Source of the DNA: Kalaharituber pfeilii
Lineage: Eukaryota > Ascomycota > Pezizomycetes > Pezizales > Pezizaceae
DNA length: 64,000 bases
NCBI GenBank assembly: GCA_015179045.1
Contig: WHUZ01000001.1
Location: forward strand, 248,001 to 312,000
Direction: 5' to 3'
Shown here: in pieces, positions 11,346-22,029 of the stretch
Numbering within the stretch: the stretch's first letter is position 1
Layout of the letters: the number at the start of each line of letters is the position of its first letter
The notes under the pieces: model-generated
The model's input: the letters and a program-made list of their open reading frames with translations, nothing else
Databases searched by the model: none
Told to the model about the DNA's origin: nothing
Made by a program: the position numbers and the translations under genes

Positions 11346-11772
11346 AAGCGAAGAATATAGATTTGTTATCATAGCTAAATTATTATTCATAGAATAACTA
11401 TAAAAACATTAGTAAATAGACTTCTAGAATTCTTGCTCTAAGTGAAATTTGGGAGTTATCTTCTTAGGTAGAGATATCCGGATTCCTCCGCCGTTTCTAG
11501 TAGTATCTTGTGGTAGTAACAAGGATTGCGTTGATGCCGAGAATTAGAATTTTCGTGGCTGTATTGCCAGAAATGGCACTTCATAGAATCCTTGCAAGCG
11601 CCAAGCATCCACTTCCGGCTCTATCCCACTCGTACTGGAGGCATTTCCCTTCTAATCTCACTCTCGCTAGTATTGAATCTGCTCCAGGTATACTTTGCTC
11701 CTCTAGGTATCACAACTGAGTTGGTGATTTTCTCCTCAACCCCCTTTATTATGTATCTAAGGCCCAATTCAT

Positions 11773-11984
11773 ATGTAACTAAATGATGGACATCCTGGAA
11801 TGGGCGGGGCGATAGAGGATTAGTTCACCTTTTCTCCTTTTATATTTTTCATACTGGCGGATAACGGGACCATTTCTTTTTTCCTATTACATTTCTCATT
11901 CTCCTTTCATGTAACTAAATCGCCATAGCCCCCAGGGCGGCACGCGATCAATGATATTTAAAAAAAAAAAAAAAAAGGCACAAA
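11773..11984 (+). mobile_element. LINE-B 3' fragment with target duplication
   Basis: It begins just before a remnant of the ORF2 end (GACATCCTGGAATGGGCGGGG, reading DILEWAG then stop) and runs through the 3' UTR. It ends in ATCGCCATAGCCCCCAGGGCGGC, ACGCGATCAATGATAT and poly(A). Direct repeats of 14 bp, AAGGCCCAATTCAT, flank it at 11759-11772 and 11985-11998. The hairpin here is ATCGC/GCGAT outside and GCCC/GGGC inside. Confidence 0.88.
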
Positions 11985-12003
11985 AAGGCCCAATTCATGA
12001 CTC

Positions 12004-12290
12004 ATGTGCTGGCCCACTGACGAACATTGTGGGCATATACAGTCACATGGCAAAAGAAAACGTACACTTTTGCATAGTTTTTGGGCTTTAGGTGTCCACT
12101 TTCTTTTGCCAGGTGACTGTATATACATATAGGTACATAGAGGTACATTCATGTTCGCCGCTAGGCCAGGTATTCGTGGCTGGGCTGGCCCCGTGAAAAA
12201 CACCATATGTTTTTCACGGGGCCGGCCGATTCGCGAATCGACTAGCCGGTTCGCGAACCGGAAAATGTTCGTCGGTAGGCCAGAACATTT
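12004..12290. mobile_element. Foldback-type element with nested palindromes
   Basis: The outer arms are CTGGCCCACTGACGAACAT near 12011 and, inverted, ATGTTCGTCGGTAGGCCAG near 12265; a third copy of the arm lies at 12152. Inside is an imperfect inverted repeat of about 32 bp (TATACAGTCACATGGCAAAA near 12037, its complement ending near 12124). Then come a perfect 15-bp stem with 7-nt loop (12187-12201 with 12209-12223), GGCCGGCC (12220-12227), CGATTCGCGAATCG (12227-12240) and CCGGTTCGCGAACCGG (12246-12261). The cluster ends where the NLR pseudogene begins, so it probably inserted into or truncated that gene. Confidence 0.72.
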
Positions 12291-13588
12291 GTTGCCATTT
12301 TTCCAACGTGTCCAGTTTCCGGAGATGCGGTGCCCCTTTGGCGTAGTCTCTCCAGGCCCAGCCCCCCCAAGGGATTTGGTTCGCTATACATCTCATGGCC
12401 AACTGTTGGACAAAGGCGCCGACAATATGGACAAGCAATTGTTCCTTCTGGTACCGATAGTCGCAATAGAGGTATGTGAGGGCACTTCCAGGCTGCTTTG
12501 CGACGACTGGCAAGCTGTCGATAACAAGTGATCTTAACCAGTCATCATTAGCTTACATGGAATATTTGTTATCATTCCTGAATCGAAACAAGATTTACGT
12601 TTGCTACGTACGAGATTACAGTCTTCCCAGCCCCTGGCATCCCATAGCAGCCCAGGACGAATTCACGTGGTTGATCGCCGGTGCTATTTAGCCACATTTG
12701 AAATTCACGCCTCTGAAGAAACCAATTTCCCGTGTTCTCCAGCCGGGTAGCCCTGACATCCTGGTGCCGTTTCTGTGGTTCAAGTGGAGACAACCAAGCA
12801 AAAAGTTCATGCATTTTTTTTTAGCTATGTAGGGAGAATAAATTTTAGACCATCCTTCGCCGCCCAGAACACTCAAAACAAGTAACTCATACCATCAAGG
12901 CTTTGTTGCAGCATATCTACGCCACTCTTGATAACCTAAACATCGCATTTTATTGCCTTCACATCGAGATAAATCTCATCAACTTTTGGCAGGAAGGCCA
13001 GAAGCACATCCAGAGTGTTGCTCATCTTCTGAATGCCATCTGGCACCGTTTGGAATAATAATGATACCGAGTCTAGGCCCTTCCTTTGCTCGGATAAACT
13101 GGTTATGACTTCCGCTGTGGTCTTTGAGAGTAATTCACTGTGGTGAGGTACTTGTTAGCCCACGTTTAATAACGAGGTAGGTGGAATTACCAGTTAGAAA
13201 TGGTCAATGAGAATTCTAGTGTCTGAGCACAGTGGTGCAATGTGGAGACCACTTCGGAACAATCCTGCTTCTGGAAGGGCCAGTTCCAGCGTTCTCTCAA
13301 GTGGAACTTGGTAAGCTTTGAATGCAGCTTCTTGATCTTGCTATCACAAATACTGATGATGATATAAAGCACGGAGGTCTCTTCAAATGAGCCCCTGATG
13401 TTTTCCTTCAGCAAGAAATCAAGCAGCTGCTGGAGAGCATGACTCAATGCATCAACCTCAGTTACCAATGTATGTGCTTCCTTCGGCGCGGAAACAAAAT
13501 CGTTGAGGTATTCTTTTAAAATGTTCCCGATCTCGATTGCAAGCGACAGAAATCCAGTAATTCGCATGTAAATATAGAATCGGTCCAT
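12290..13588 (-). pseudogene. STAND/NLR gene fragment, paralogue of the 37516 gene
   Basis: The four coding blocks on the minus strand match successive exons of the NLR at 37516. Block 13588-13187 (GFLSLAIEIGNILKEYLND...TLEFSLTISNW) matches its N-terminal STAND domain. Block 13145-12880 (ELLSKTTAEVI, then VPDGIQKMSN) matches the linker. Block 12814-12617 carries LFAWLSPLEPQKRHQDV and the NACHT P-loop GCYGMPGAGKT. Block 12513-12290 (TYLYCDYRYQKEQLLVHIVG) matches the segment after the P-loop. It stops in the palindrome cluster, so Walker B, the winged helix and any repeats are missing. An in-frame TAG near 12930 adds to the damage. When intact, such proteins are cytosolic nucleotide-regulated receptors of fungal non-self recognition. 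Confidence 0.88.
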
Positions 13589-13739
13589 AAGGAAAAAATA
13601 CTAGATAAGAATTCAGATGAGTTGCTTACTAAAATGTATTAATGTGTCGTCGGCTGCTAGGAAGCTGCTTCTTGAGTCGAGGGGACATACTACCTTCTTA
13701 AACAATGGTTTTGCCACGGCTTGAGGTGTGGGTCCTGGA

Positions 13740-13845
13740 CAGTGCTTCCAACGGGCCGGCCAGGCCAGGCCAAGGGTATGGCCTGGGCCGGTCTAGGCCT
13801 GGGCCGGTCCAGGCCGGTCCAGGCCATTTAGGCCAGTCCAGAACA
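13740..13845. mobile_element. hAT-like left terminus with GGCC repeats
   Basis: It begins CAGTGCTTCCAACGGGCCGG, almost the same as the left end of the complete hAT element at 22030 (CAGTGTTCCCAACGGGCCGG), and is followed by the same CAGGCCAAGGGTATGGCCTG block. No matching right end with target duplication was found, so it is truncated or its right end has decayed. Confidence 0.65.
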
Positions 13846-13859
13846 AAGAGTGAAATAAT

Positions 13860-14250
13860 GTCGCTATATACTGTACATGAGAGAATAAAAGATAGTGAAA
13901 TAAATACACGTGGTATCTGAAAGAATAATGGGTGGCGAAATAAATACACCTGGAAAGAATGAGAGATGGTGAAATGAACACATGCGATTTTGACCTTAAT
14001 CGGAGAGAATAATAGACTGCGAAATAAATACACATAGAAAGAATAATAGTTGTAAATAAATGGACACGATATGTGACCTAAATTTGAAAAAGTAATAGCT
14101 GGGCGAAATGAACACACGCGGAAAGAATAATAGGTGGTGAATAAATACACGCGATATGTGACCTCAATTTGAAAGAATAATAGGTGGACAAAATAAATAC
14201 ACGCGGAAGAATAATAGGTGGTGAGATGAATAGCCGGGGTATGTGACCGC
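13860..14250. repeat. Degenerate tandem repeat, about 36-48 bp units
   Basis: Eight or nine units of the form GAAAGAATAATAGGTGGTGA followed by AATAAATACACGCG, some extended by GATATGTGACCT. No gene is seen in it. The reading frames rich in Phe, Ser and Tyr on the minus strand are repeat translations. Confidence 0.8.
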
Positions 14251-14489
14251 AGTCCCTACGCGTGGATATTTGTCGGGATTTAAATACGAAAAAAGTATAC
14301 CTAAATGGTCTGGACCGCCTGAACCGTCTGAAACAGCCTGAATAGCATCAACCAATCAGTAACTGAATTTTGGCTTTTGATCATCAACATCAGCGTATAC
14401 CCTTGAATGACTACAACCAATTAGCAGCTGAAGAACTGCCTTGGCCACATATCTATATTTGTAGACAATGTCATATACGTAATAATTGA

Positions 14490-14800
14490 CTGTACTGTAG
14501 ATGCGAAACTGAGAAAGTGGAATTGAGAAGATATTGACTGCGAAAAGTGGAAGGAGAATGAAGTTTACTCCGCTATGGTGTGAGAGGGATTACGCAGGTG
14601 CCCACCTGTACTTAGATGATCAGAACGAGAACCCAAAACACTGAATACAGAACACAGTAAAAAATGGACAGCATAGTGAACCGAACTCTTCAATGAAATA
14701 GCTACCTTAGCACACAGGCTCAAACTGGTGGTGCTCGTAGTGTTTGCGCAAACTGGTCTGCCTGAACTGGCCTGAATGGCCTGAACCGGCCTGAATGGTG
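14490..14800. repeat. Interspersed repeat copy, paralogous to 61141-62200
   Basis: The run GATGCGAAACTGAGAAAGTGGAAT...GATATTGACTGCGAAAAGTGG, then TACTTAGATGATCAGAACGAG, TCTTCAATGAAATAG and CACAGGCTCAAACTGGT, ending in GGCCTGAA units, recurs in the same order at 61151-62200. There it is split by LINE and LTR insertions, so this copy acts as the unoccupied reference. From 14800 to 15600 no gene or known repeat is seen. Confidence 0.8.
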
Positions 14801-15616
14801 GTAAAGGAATTCACCCACCCGCAGTATGTCCTACCAGTGATTTCCCATAATTATATTGATGTCGTAGTTGTATCCGTTCTGATCTCTAACTGGAAAATGA
14901 GTTTTTACGCCCAGAGCTTTCTTGCCCTAACCATATTTACTATGTTTTCTAAAAGTGCGCTCCCTAATTACGTCTCTAAGCACAGCAACAGAATAAAAAA
15001 GCGCCGGCAGGTGGTCGTCTAGCTAGCGAAGAAAGTCGATAATTATGTATCAATCTAATTTCGGACATGGAATGAAGAGTCGCAAGACTCTGACTTATAT
15101 ATATCAATATTGATGGACGACAAGAATCGGAAATGTAGAACTTCTGGTGTAACAATGAAGCTTCAGTGAGCGAAAAACGAAAGATAGATCAGGTTTGGCT
15201 TTAAGCCATATAAGTCACAATACTGTACTTACTGTACATGGAAATAAGATCATACAACACCAATAGAATACCCAGCACTTAGGTGGCGGATAGCAACCCC
15301 TAATTCCAATAGCAAGCGAAATATGGGTAAGAAACAAACCTTTAGACGTAGACGCCTACGACGAACCTGTTAGTTGATCAGCATTGTTACCTCAACAAAC
15401 CACAACGTTGTGTTGTTTAGCAGAATATTGTGAGATTGCCTGGCAACACCCCCCGCCCACATATACATACCGAAAATGCATTTCTGATTAATATTTGATA
15501 AATATTCAAGATCTCTTCGATGTATTCTGTTAACATAGATTTGTGCTGGTTTTGCAGCCTGAGAGTTTGCCTTTTACTTTCCCGATGGAAACTGAAACCC
15601 ATTTCTGCAGTGTAGG

Positions 15617-17046
15617 TTTTTTTTTTTTTTTTTAATTCATTACTCGCATGCCGCCCTATGGGCTATGGCGAGGTGTATATAAACTAACTACTAACTACCC
15701 AAAAGAATGTCTGAGTCGGAAAAAACAATGTCAAATGCATGGTGTCGAGCCTGCCTATATCCTTTTCCTATTTGGCTCGTACACCTCGGACCTCAACCAC
15801 TTCCCGCCGAGCCTGACCCTTCCCGACTCCACCCTTGTCTTTGTGTATAACACTATAGAACTTGCCTTTTCTCCTCCTCTACTAGTGTCTCTTTCCTCCG
15901 CAACCATCTGATGCCTGTTGTCTTTTTGTCTAGATCCTGGTTGTCTTCCTCCAGCCACTTCCGGACCTTCTCCAGATTCCTCCTGGTGGAAACGCCGTGT
16001 ATGACGATGCCTGTGGTGCGGAGAAGAGGTCGGCTGGTTTGGGGTGTCTGATCGCGGTGGCGTGATGGTGCGGGGACGGGGTCGGTCGTGGTGCGGGGAC
16101 GGGGGTCGGTGTTGGTGTTGGGGGGGCTGGAGCTGCCGCCCGTTCGACCGGGACAGAGGGTGTCTTTTTTGCCCTCTTTGTCCTTTTCCTCTTTGTTGTC
16201 TTTGGAGGGGTCGCGTTCTTCTTTGTTGCTTTCTCGGGGGTTGGTTCCTCCGAGATAAGCTCGTAGTAGTGGTGGGAGCTAGGGGCTTCCGGGGTTGTTT
16301 CCTCCGGTATGTCCAGTCACGTGACGGGGCTGAACTCCAGAGGCGGTGGTGGCGACGCCGCGATGGCCGGGATGTCTATGGCTGTGATGGGGCTGAGCCC
16401 CAGTGGCTGTGTCGGTGGCTCTATCGCCTGGGTGTCTATGGTCACGATGGGGCTGAGCCCCAGTGGCGTTGGTGGCGTTGGTGGCGTCGGTGGCGCTGGT
16501 GGTGGTGTCACCCATGAAGGGGGTCTTTCACCCGGTTGTGTGCCGTGCACTTGCAGGCTGTCTGCTCCGTTGAATCGGACGAGCAGTCGGGAGTCCTCCA
16601 CCGGGGCGGTCGGACTCCCGGAAACCTCCATCCAAACCGATTTCAGTACGTTGACGGGGTCTATTCCTGCCTTCCCCAGTACTTTCTTTATCTCTGTCCA
16701 TGTTGCAGCGGGGGGGGACGAGGGGGGAGGCGGGGGGAGAGACGGGGGAACCGTCTTTGTCTTCTGGTTCTTTGGCATTTTGTCTGTTTCGGATTGGTTG
16801 TCTTGCTGTTTCTTGGCGTGCGGGGGTATGGGCGGTGTGTTGGCAACGGAGGTGGTGAGCTGAAGATTTCTCTAGATTTGGACCCTCGGGGGAAATCTGT
16901 AAAACCAGGTATTTTGAGAAATGAATCGAATCAAAAGACTCAGCTCGCTGAGGGCTTTCGATCTGTGTGATTTTCAGCGGGGGGAACGTTGGTTTCCTCG
17001 CTCAACGCATACAATGTATAGCCGTTCTCCACCGTGCCCATGGCGA
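15617..17046 (-). mobile_element. ORF1-only LINE-B derivative, full length with target duplication
   Basis: In sense orientation it has about 270 nt of 5' leader, ORF1 from 16778, then the family B hairpin tail (15636-15672) and poly(A) directly after ORF1, with no ORF2. Flanking direct repeats GCAGTGTAGG lie at 15607-15616 and 17047-17056, so both ends are original. It is about 1.43 kb. Two other copies with the same arrangement are at 23410-24055 and 27792-28440. This parallels the half-LINEs (ORF1-only) known from mammals. Confidence 0.82.
15755..16778 (-). pseudogene. LINE-B ORF1 protein, frameshifted
   Basis: The N-terminal part 16778-16317 starts MPKNQKTKTV. It has a Pro-rich stretch, a conserved-looking segment WTEIKKVLGKAGIDPVNVLK, and repeated blocks of LGLSPI and PPTPPTP. 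The C-terminal part ends at 15755 with SGRVRLGGKWLRSEVYEPNR, matching the copies at 27968 (GRVKLGGRWLRTSVYEPDR) and 23525 (GRVRLGGKWPKSSHYEWDR). Between them the frame changes at least twice; near 15900 the frame with GIRWLRRKETLVEE gives way to the terminal frame. It is the nucleic-acid-binding ORF1 product of a LINE; no zinc knuckle is evident. Confidence 0.7.
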
Positions 17047-17616
17047 GCAGTGTAGGTGTGCGTTTTGAAACCTATCGGTTCCACACAAGATTCGGAGAAA
17101 AATGAACAAGACGTGTTCTCAACGCAAGTATTTCTCCCTGTGGCAGTTCTCGCTCTCAAACATGTAATAGCGGACGAAATGCCGTGCAATCTAAGGTCGT
17201 GATAGAGTTTTGTGTAGAGAACGGAAACCTATGGCTAAGTGAAATGAGTGCATCCGCAGTGTCGTCTCACTATTGTGATATATTCCTGTGCAACTTGTTG
17301 AATAATTGATGAATTGCATGGCCGGAGACCAAGATGCTTTGCTTTGTACGGGGGAAGAATGGTTAAACTTGTGTTCAGGTATGACGGAGCCATGCTGCAA
17401 TCAACCTCCTTATCATTGCTGTTAACCTTCCGATCAAGAAAGATCCTTTCACTGGGGGTGGATTTACTTGTTGTACAGTAATTTTTTCGCTGGTGGCTGG
17501 CATAGAACTTTCTAAAAGAGAGGCGGGAGGAGCAAGAAAGTTAAAAGTACAATTGCGGATCAATTGGAAGATATTGCGCATGGTTTGCTTTTCCAGATAT
17601 CCAAAGCGAATTTTCC

Positions 17617-17683
17617 CTGCCATAGGCTGGTAGCCTGTACGCGGGGTTAAGTGATCAAAAATAAAAAAAAAAAAAAAAAAAAA
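17617..17683 (+). mobile_element. LINE-A tail
   Basis: CCTGCCATAGGCTGGTAGCC, then TGTACGCGGGGTTAAGTGATC and an A-tract. It is the same variant as the antisense copy at 60961-61025. No clear target duplication was found. The 560 bp between 17057 and 17616 hold only short reading frames and nothing recognised. Confidence 0.75.
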
Positions 17684-17944
17684 TTTAAAGGCGAGGCACC
17701 TGAGGGTGGAACAGATTGGAGATCAGTGACTATGCAAAGTGAGGTCATGTGATTTGTATACTTCGCATACTTAGCGCATAACAGGCCGCCAAGAGTCTTA
17801 GTCTTCAGGTTCCCGCAGCAGATCCTAAGTATCCTCACCATTGCAGCTGATACCATTGCGGCCGATACCATTGTAACCTTTTTGCTGACTTTGCTTTTAA
17901 CGAATACTAAGGTATCTCATTCTTTTGTCTGTGCTGATATGTGA

Positions 17945-19460
17945 GTGTTACTCACTGAAATTAGGAGTCAAGAAATGGGTCATAACTCTAAGAGTATGGA
18001 TAAAGAGCTAGAGGGAGGGGGTGGTGAGACTGAGAGCGACACAATCAAGTGGGCCGGAATCCTCGATATGGCCCTTACATATACAATGAAAGACAAGTAC
18101 TTCAGTCAGTTCTCAAAAGCCGAAACAAATTAGCTGTTGCAAGAGACTGGAGTCGAGAGCTTAGTATCGCACACAAAGATCGAAATGGAGAAAAGGTTAT
18201 TCAGCAGATGTTGGCGAAGTACAAAGCAGCAAAAGAGATGCAGCTGGAACTGGATAACTGGCTATAGTGCTATAGCAAAGATGATGAAAAAGGCTCGAAA
18301 GATGACTACTGTCACCGTACGGTTGAGGACCAGCTGAGGCAGCAGTGCCCAACCTTTTTTATTCTTGATTCTTTTATGGGTGAGCGGTTCCGAAAAGTCT
18401 TCGGAGGAGGTAGAGGTGCCTTAGAGGGGGTATTTCTTAAGAGCTATAAAGCCAGGGTGACAATTTCGGTCTCACACAAATCGATCCTAAATTCAATAGC
18501 AGTTCAGGTTCAAGCTCAGACTCAACTTCAGCCTCAAGTTCCATGTTCCTCGAAGGCGGTTATAGTGATGCCAGTTGCTCGAGCGTTATGGAGGAAAGCC
18601 AACTTGAAAGTCGGACTGCCAGGGAATCTCAAAATACCCTTTGGTGAGTTGGATGAAGAGGACATAGACGTCCAGATTTCAGGAACTGCCTTCGTGGATA
18701 GAGGGGCCTCCGTTTTACACAAAGAACGCCAAAACTGTTATCAAATCCGGGCTCAAGGATGAAGAGATTCTGAGGTCTGCTCAGAACGGCGTGACGTTGT
18801 ACCCAACATACCTAAAAGTTGAAAAATACCCTTTCGAAAAGATCAACAGAAAAGGCAGATTCCAAGAAAGCAGAATCAGACAAAGATACAGAGGATGAAA
18901 TTGTTGATTCTAGACAACGTCGAGCTAAAGGAAAGAGCCCGGGGGGTATAGACTTCGACTCTATTACATCTTTGATATTCGAGAACGTCCAGATAAAGCT
19001 GAGAGGGATAAGATCCATTTGTTACAATATCAAGCTCGAATAGCTCAACAACTCAGTCTAATGCGAAGCCAGGAGCTTGAAAGGAAAATTGAGCTTGATA
19101 TCACGAAACGGACTGGCTAATCTACCAAGGGATATGTTCGGATGTTACAGATTGGGTTCGGTTCAGGCTCCCCGCTGGCGGCCCACAATAGTTCAAGAGT
19201 CCAGGGGTTTCGAAGATTTAGAGGTTCAAGAGTTCAGAGGTTCAGGGATTCAGGAGTTCAGATGTTCAGAGGTTCAAAGATTCAGAGGTTTCAAGAGTTC
19301 AGACCAGGTGGGTCAGTTGATTGACAGAGCAACAGACAAGGAAAGAAAGAACTATCTACAAGATGGACCCATCGGTCAAGAAACACCATACGAAGGCTGG
19401 GCAGCGACAGGGGGGGCAACGAATGCAGAATTTTCACCAAATGAGCCATAGCGGATGATC
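17945..19460 (+). pseudogene. Degraded coding-like region of unknown identity
   Basis: Consecutive plus-strand frames hold non-repetitive peptide-like segments. Examples are ETESDTIKWAGILDMALTY then MKDKYFSQF near 18030-18120, RDWSRELSIAHKDRNGEKVI near 18150-18210, LKIPFGELDEEDIDVQISG near 18630-18690, and EKYPFEK then SDKDTEDEIVDSRQRRAKG near 18820-18930. They switch frame several times and carry stops. The acidic and basic low-complexity parts would fit a gag-like or scaffold protein, but I recognise no family. A later part (19190-19310) is overwritten by a short tandem repeat. Confidence 0.35.
19190..19310. repeat. Short tandem repeat, AGGTTCAGAG-like units
   Basis: Diverged units of about 8-9 bp (GTTCAGAG, ATTCAGAG, TTTCAAGA) cover about 120 bp inside the degraded coding-like region. 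Confidence 0.75.
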
Positions 19461-19624
19461 GATCGGTAGCCTGCTGCCGGGTTACCCTTAGCGGTCGAGG
19501 AACGATCGATAACCGGCTACTGACTGTGAAAGTGGCGATGCTGGTGTCAGGTCATGACACTCGAGAGGTTGAAAATACGGGGTGCTGAATTGAGGGTAAG
19601 GCAAATGGAGATGGTCATTCGACT

Positions 19625-19909
19625 TTTTTTTTTTTTATCACGTAACCCCGCTTATCACTATTCGCTATGTCAGGGCGGCGTCCATATCGGGCTACACCCG
19701 CGATATTGGAGAGTCCGCGGGCAACACATGTACGGAGAAGTGGAAGGGGATGATAGGGGTTAGGATTGGTGCTTTTTTTGAGGCGGGGATTCTGTTGCTG
19801 TTTTTAACCTTCTTTTTTAGTTTATTTAGCTAAACATCGCCATAGCCCTTAGGGCGGCACGCGATAAATGAAATAAAAAAAAAAAAAAAAAAAAAAATGT
19901 CAGGGCGGC
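19625..19909 (-). mobile_element. LINE-A tail-only insertion, itself split by LINE-B
   Basis: The tail ATCACGTAACCCCGCTTATC...CGCTATGTCAGGGCGG (about 43 nt) follows a T-tract. Flanking repeats CATTCGACTT lie at 19616-19625 and 19910-19919. The plus-strand LINE-B fragment 19679-19896 sits inside it with its own duplication, ATGTCAGGGCGG. Without the nested element the family A insert is only about 55 bp including the T-tract. Confidence 0.82.
19679..19896 (+). mobile_element. LINE-B 3' fragment nested in a LINE-A tail
   Basis: A 5'-truncated end of LINE-B, finishing CATCGCCATAGCCCTTAGGG, CGGCACGCGATAAATGAAAT and poly(A). A perfect 12-bp target duplication, ATGTCAGGGCGG, lies at 19667-19678 and 19897-19908. 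The first copy is the end of the LINE-A tail, which fixes the order of insertion: A first, then B. Confidence 0.88.
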
Positions 19910-20507
19910 CATTCGACTTTATTGCCCAATCGAGCAGCTATTTCCCGAGTATTCTCCACACATCGATAAAGGTCAAGCGAAGGATTTTGATCTCAGTTCC
20001 TAGTGTCCTGCCCAGCCCAGTTTTGTCTGCCAGTGCATCCTTTTCCTGTTTTAACCAGATTTCGGTTAATTCTTATATCTTTTCTTGGAGTTAATGCTTT
20101 TTGCCGGTTTCCCGTTTTGCCGTTTGCTGGTCTGATTGTAGAGACTTGTTGCTACTTGTCAGTCTTATTATATTTGCTGTTATTTGTTCAAAAGTGCAAT
20201 TGATATCAATTCCCTTCATGTTGCTTGAACAATATGTCTCTATTCTGTTTGAAGTGTCATGCCTATGTTAGGCCTTTATAAAGTATCTTAAACGGCCGCC
20301 CCAGCTGGTAAACATGAATTGCTGCAAATACATACCGAAGATTCTTAGTCTTCTTGATAGTAGCTTGTCAATCATCAAGCAAAACCGCTCTTCCTGTTCC
20401 GCGCCCCTCCTCTGATTGTAGTCTCTTCGACATTTTGAGATTCCTCGCAAACATTCCTGATCCTCAACTAAGAAATTATGTAGAACAACACAAGTACCAA
20501 TCTAGGC

Positions 20508-20569
20508 TTTTTTTTTCTTTTTTTAAATATCACATAACTCCCCTTATCGCTGCTCGGTATGGCAAGGCC
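20508..20569 (-). mobile_element. LINE-A tail-only micro-insertion
   Basis: A T-tract plus TATCACATAACTCCCCTTATC...CGGTATGGCAAGGC. Direct repeats ACCAATCTAGGC (20496-20507) and ACCAATTTAGGC (20570-20581) flank it, with one transition between them. The 19910-20500 stretch shows no gene. Confidence 0.85.
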
Positions 20570-20642
20570 ACCAATTTAGGCAGATAGCCACGTCAAGCCC
20601 TGACTCTCCAAATGCCCTGAATTCGGGAGCTTCCGAAGAGAT

Positions 20643-20647
20643 TATTT

Positions 20648-20678
<31 letters not shown>

Positions 20679-20717
20679 TCACGTAATCCCGCTTGCAGCT
20701 GTTCGCCATGACAGGGC
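20643..20717 (-). mobile_element. LINE-A tail-only micro-insertion
   Basis: A long T-tract plus ATCACGTAATCCCGCTTGCAG and CTGTTCGCCATGACAGGGC. Direct repeats of 13 bp, CTTCCGAAGAGAT (20630-20642) and CTTCCGAAGGGAT (20718-20730), flank it with one transition. Confidence 0.87.
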
Positions 20718-20760
20718 CTTCCGAAGGGATGAAAACTGGCTATTTGAAACGCCTAGCATA

Positions 20761-21660
20761 TGTTGGAAACCATGACTAGCTAAGGCATATGGGCTGTGCC
20801 CCAGCAGCCCGAGAGATTTACGACAATATCTGGAGGGACATGCAATGACTGGTCGGACATGATTGCCGATCTCATCGGAGTCACCGACAACAACCTCCAC
20901 AGAACGAGTTTTTGGAGCGACTTCGCAACCACAACAAGATTACTCGCGAACCTTACTTGGATCAATAGCTTTCAGTACGCTGATTCTGTTGATCCAATTT
21001 TTATCCCAAAAAATTGTTTTTGCCACGTTGGCCACACGCGACGCGTCCCCTCCGCACGCGACGTGACTCACCCACAACCACTCACTGATCGGTCAAACAT
21101 GCAACATGAGCTTCCATAGAGGCTCAAGGGGTGGCCACCGAGGAAATCGGTTCGTACCGGTTACTCCACAGCCACCAGCACCTTCAACACCACCACCGCC
21201 ACCTGATTCAAACCAATCAATACCGCCACATGCTCGTCTACCACTAAACTGCAACTCCTCAGCCATGGAATGGGCAGACCAACTTCAAAAGACATCGCCA
21301 GCTTTTGCCTTAGATATGGTGTACAATCTTTTGTATGAGATAGCAGTGGCATAAAGAGTAGATCTTGAGGAGAGATATGAGTTGGTGCATCTGCACCTTA
21401 AGAATATCCAACTTTTCACAAGTTCTATTTGCAAAAAGTACTATGGAGTTGATCCAGACTCTACCAAACCAAATATGTCTACTCCACCTATGCGTAATGT
21501 GGATATGCAAACAGAGCGACCCTCATATGCAGAAGTGGCTGCACAAACCTCCACAGCTCCTCCAAAGATCATGCCAGACCCTCCCACCCCAGTCTTGATT
21601 CTTCTATCTATGCTATCACTAGTGCTTATATAGACTTGAGCACCTCATACAATTGACTAG
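20761..21660 (+). mobile_element. LTR retrotransposon fragment: LTR start plus gag
   Basis: It starts TGTTGGAAACCATGACTAGC, the same start as the solo LTR at 61657-61971 read on the minus strand. Later words such as GTCGGACATGATTG.CGATC and TCATCGGAGT also match. A gag-like reading frame follows at 21106, in the position expected downstream of an LTR. No pol sequence and no second LTR are visible before 21787, so it is truncated. Confidence 0.65.
21106..21633 (+). pseudogene. Gag-like protein with one in-frame TAA
   Basis: It begins MSFHRGSRGGHRGNRFVPV, followed by a Pro-rich stretch, then SSAMEWADQLQKTSPAFALD and MVYNLLYEIAVA. A TAA at 21352-21354 follows. The same frame continues as RVDLEERYELVHLHLKNIQL and SICKKYYGVDPD to a stop at 21631-21633. 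The RG-rich basic N-terminus and the helical middle fit a retroelement capsid-type protein, but no CCHC knuckle is present in this fragment. The single stop could be decay or, less likely, programmed readthrough. Confidence 0.5.
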
Positions 21661-21786
21661 TCGACCAAGTAAGGCAAATGACAATTCCTTATCAATGCCA
21701 ATACATGTAGTAACAGGTAAACGTAACAGAAACATGCAACAATAGTACAGATGCAAGATAATGATATGTACTGCTAGTGCATGTGC

Positions 21787-21995
21787 GCATATTAGCTTTA
21801 ATAAGCCGAGTGCATGCAGGGTGCATGGGTGATCCGGAGATCATACCATTAATCGACGACACACACTTCCTTAGCACTGCCCTATTCGGGCGAAAAATGA
21901 ATTCCAAGCCTAACGGGTGATCAGTCCGCTCAAGCAGCATTTGTATTCAGGGTAAGTGTTCCGCGGGTCGCGTAAGTCTCCTTAGCCGTAACAGA
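21787..21995. repeat. Repeat R2, copy 1 (LTR-like ends)
   Basis: About 205 bp with near-identity to 28441-28642, both on the plus strand. Shared words include TTAGCTTTAATAAGCCGAGTG, GGTGCATGGGTGATCCGGAG, ATCATACCATTAATCGACGA and AAGTGTTCCGCG. The second copy begins TGTTAG and ends GTAACA, which resembles a short LTR, but no 5-bp target duplication was found for either copy. Confidence 0.8.
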
Positions 21996-22029
21996 AATGC
22001 TCGAGAGGCATCGAGGACTTACACCAGCC

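Noticed and set aside
13698..14150. Minus-strand 150-aa frame rich in Phe, Tyr and Ser, looking like a membrane protein
   Set aside because: It translates the AT-rich tandem repeat at 13860-14250 and the GGCC array.
16044..16863. Plus-strand Gly/Trp-rich frames opposite the LINE ORF1
   Set aside because: They are antisense of the Pro-rich ORF1 of the LINE-B derivative.
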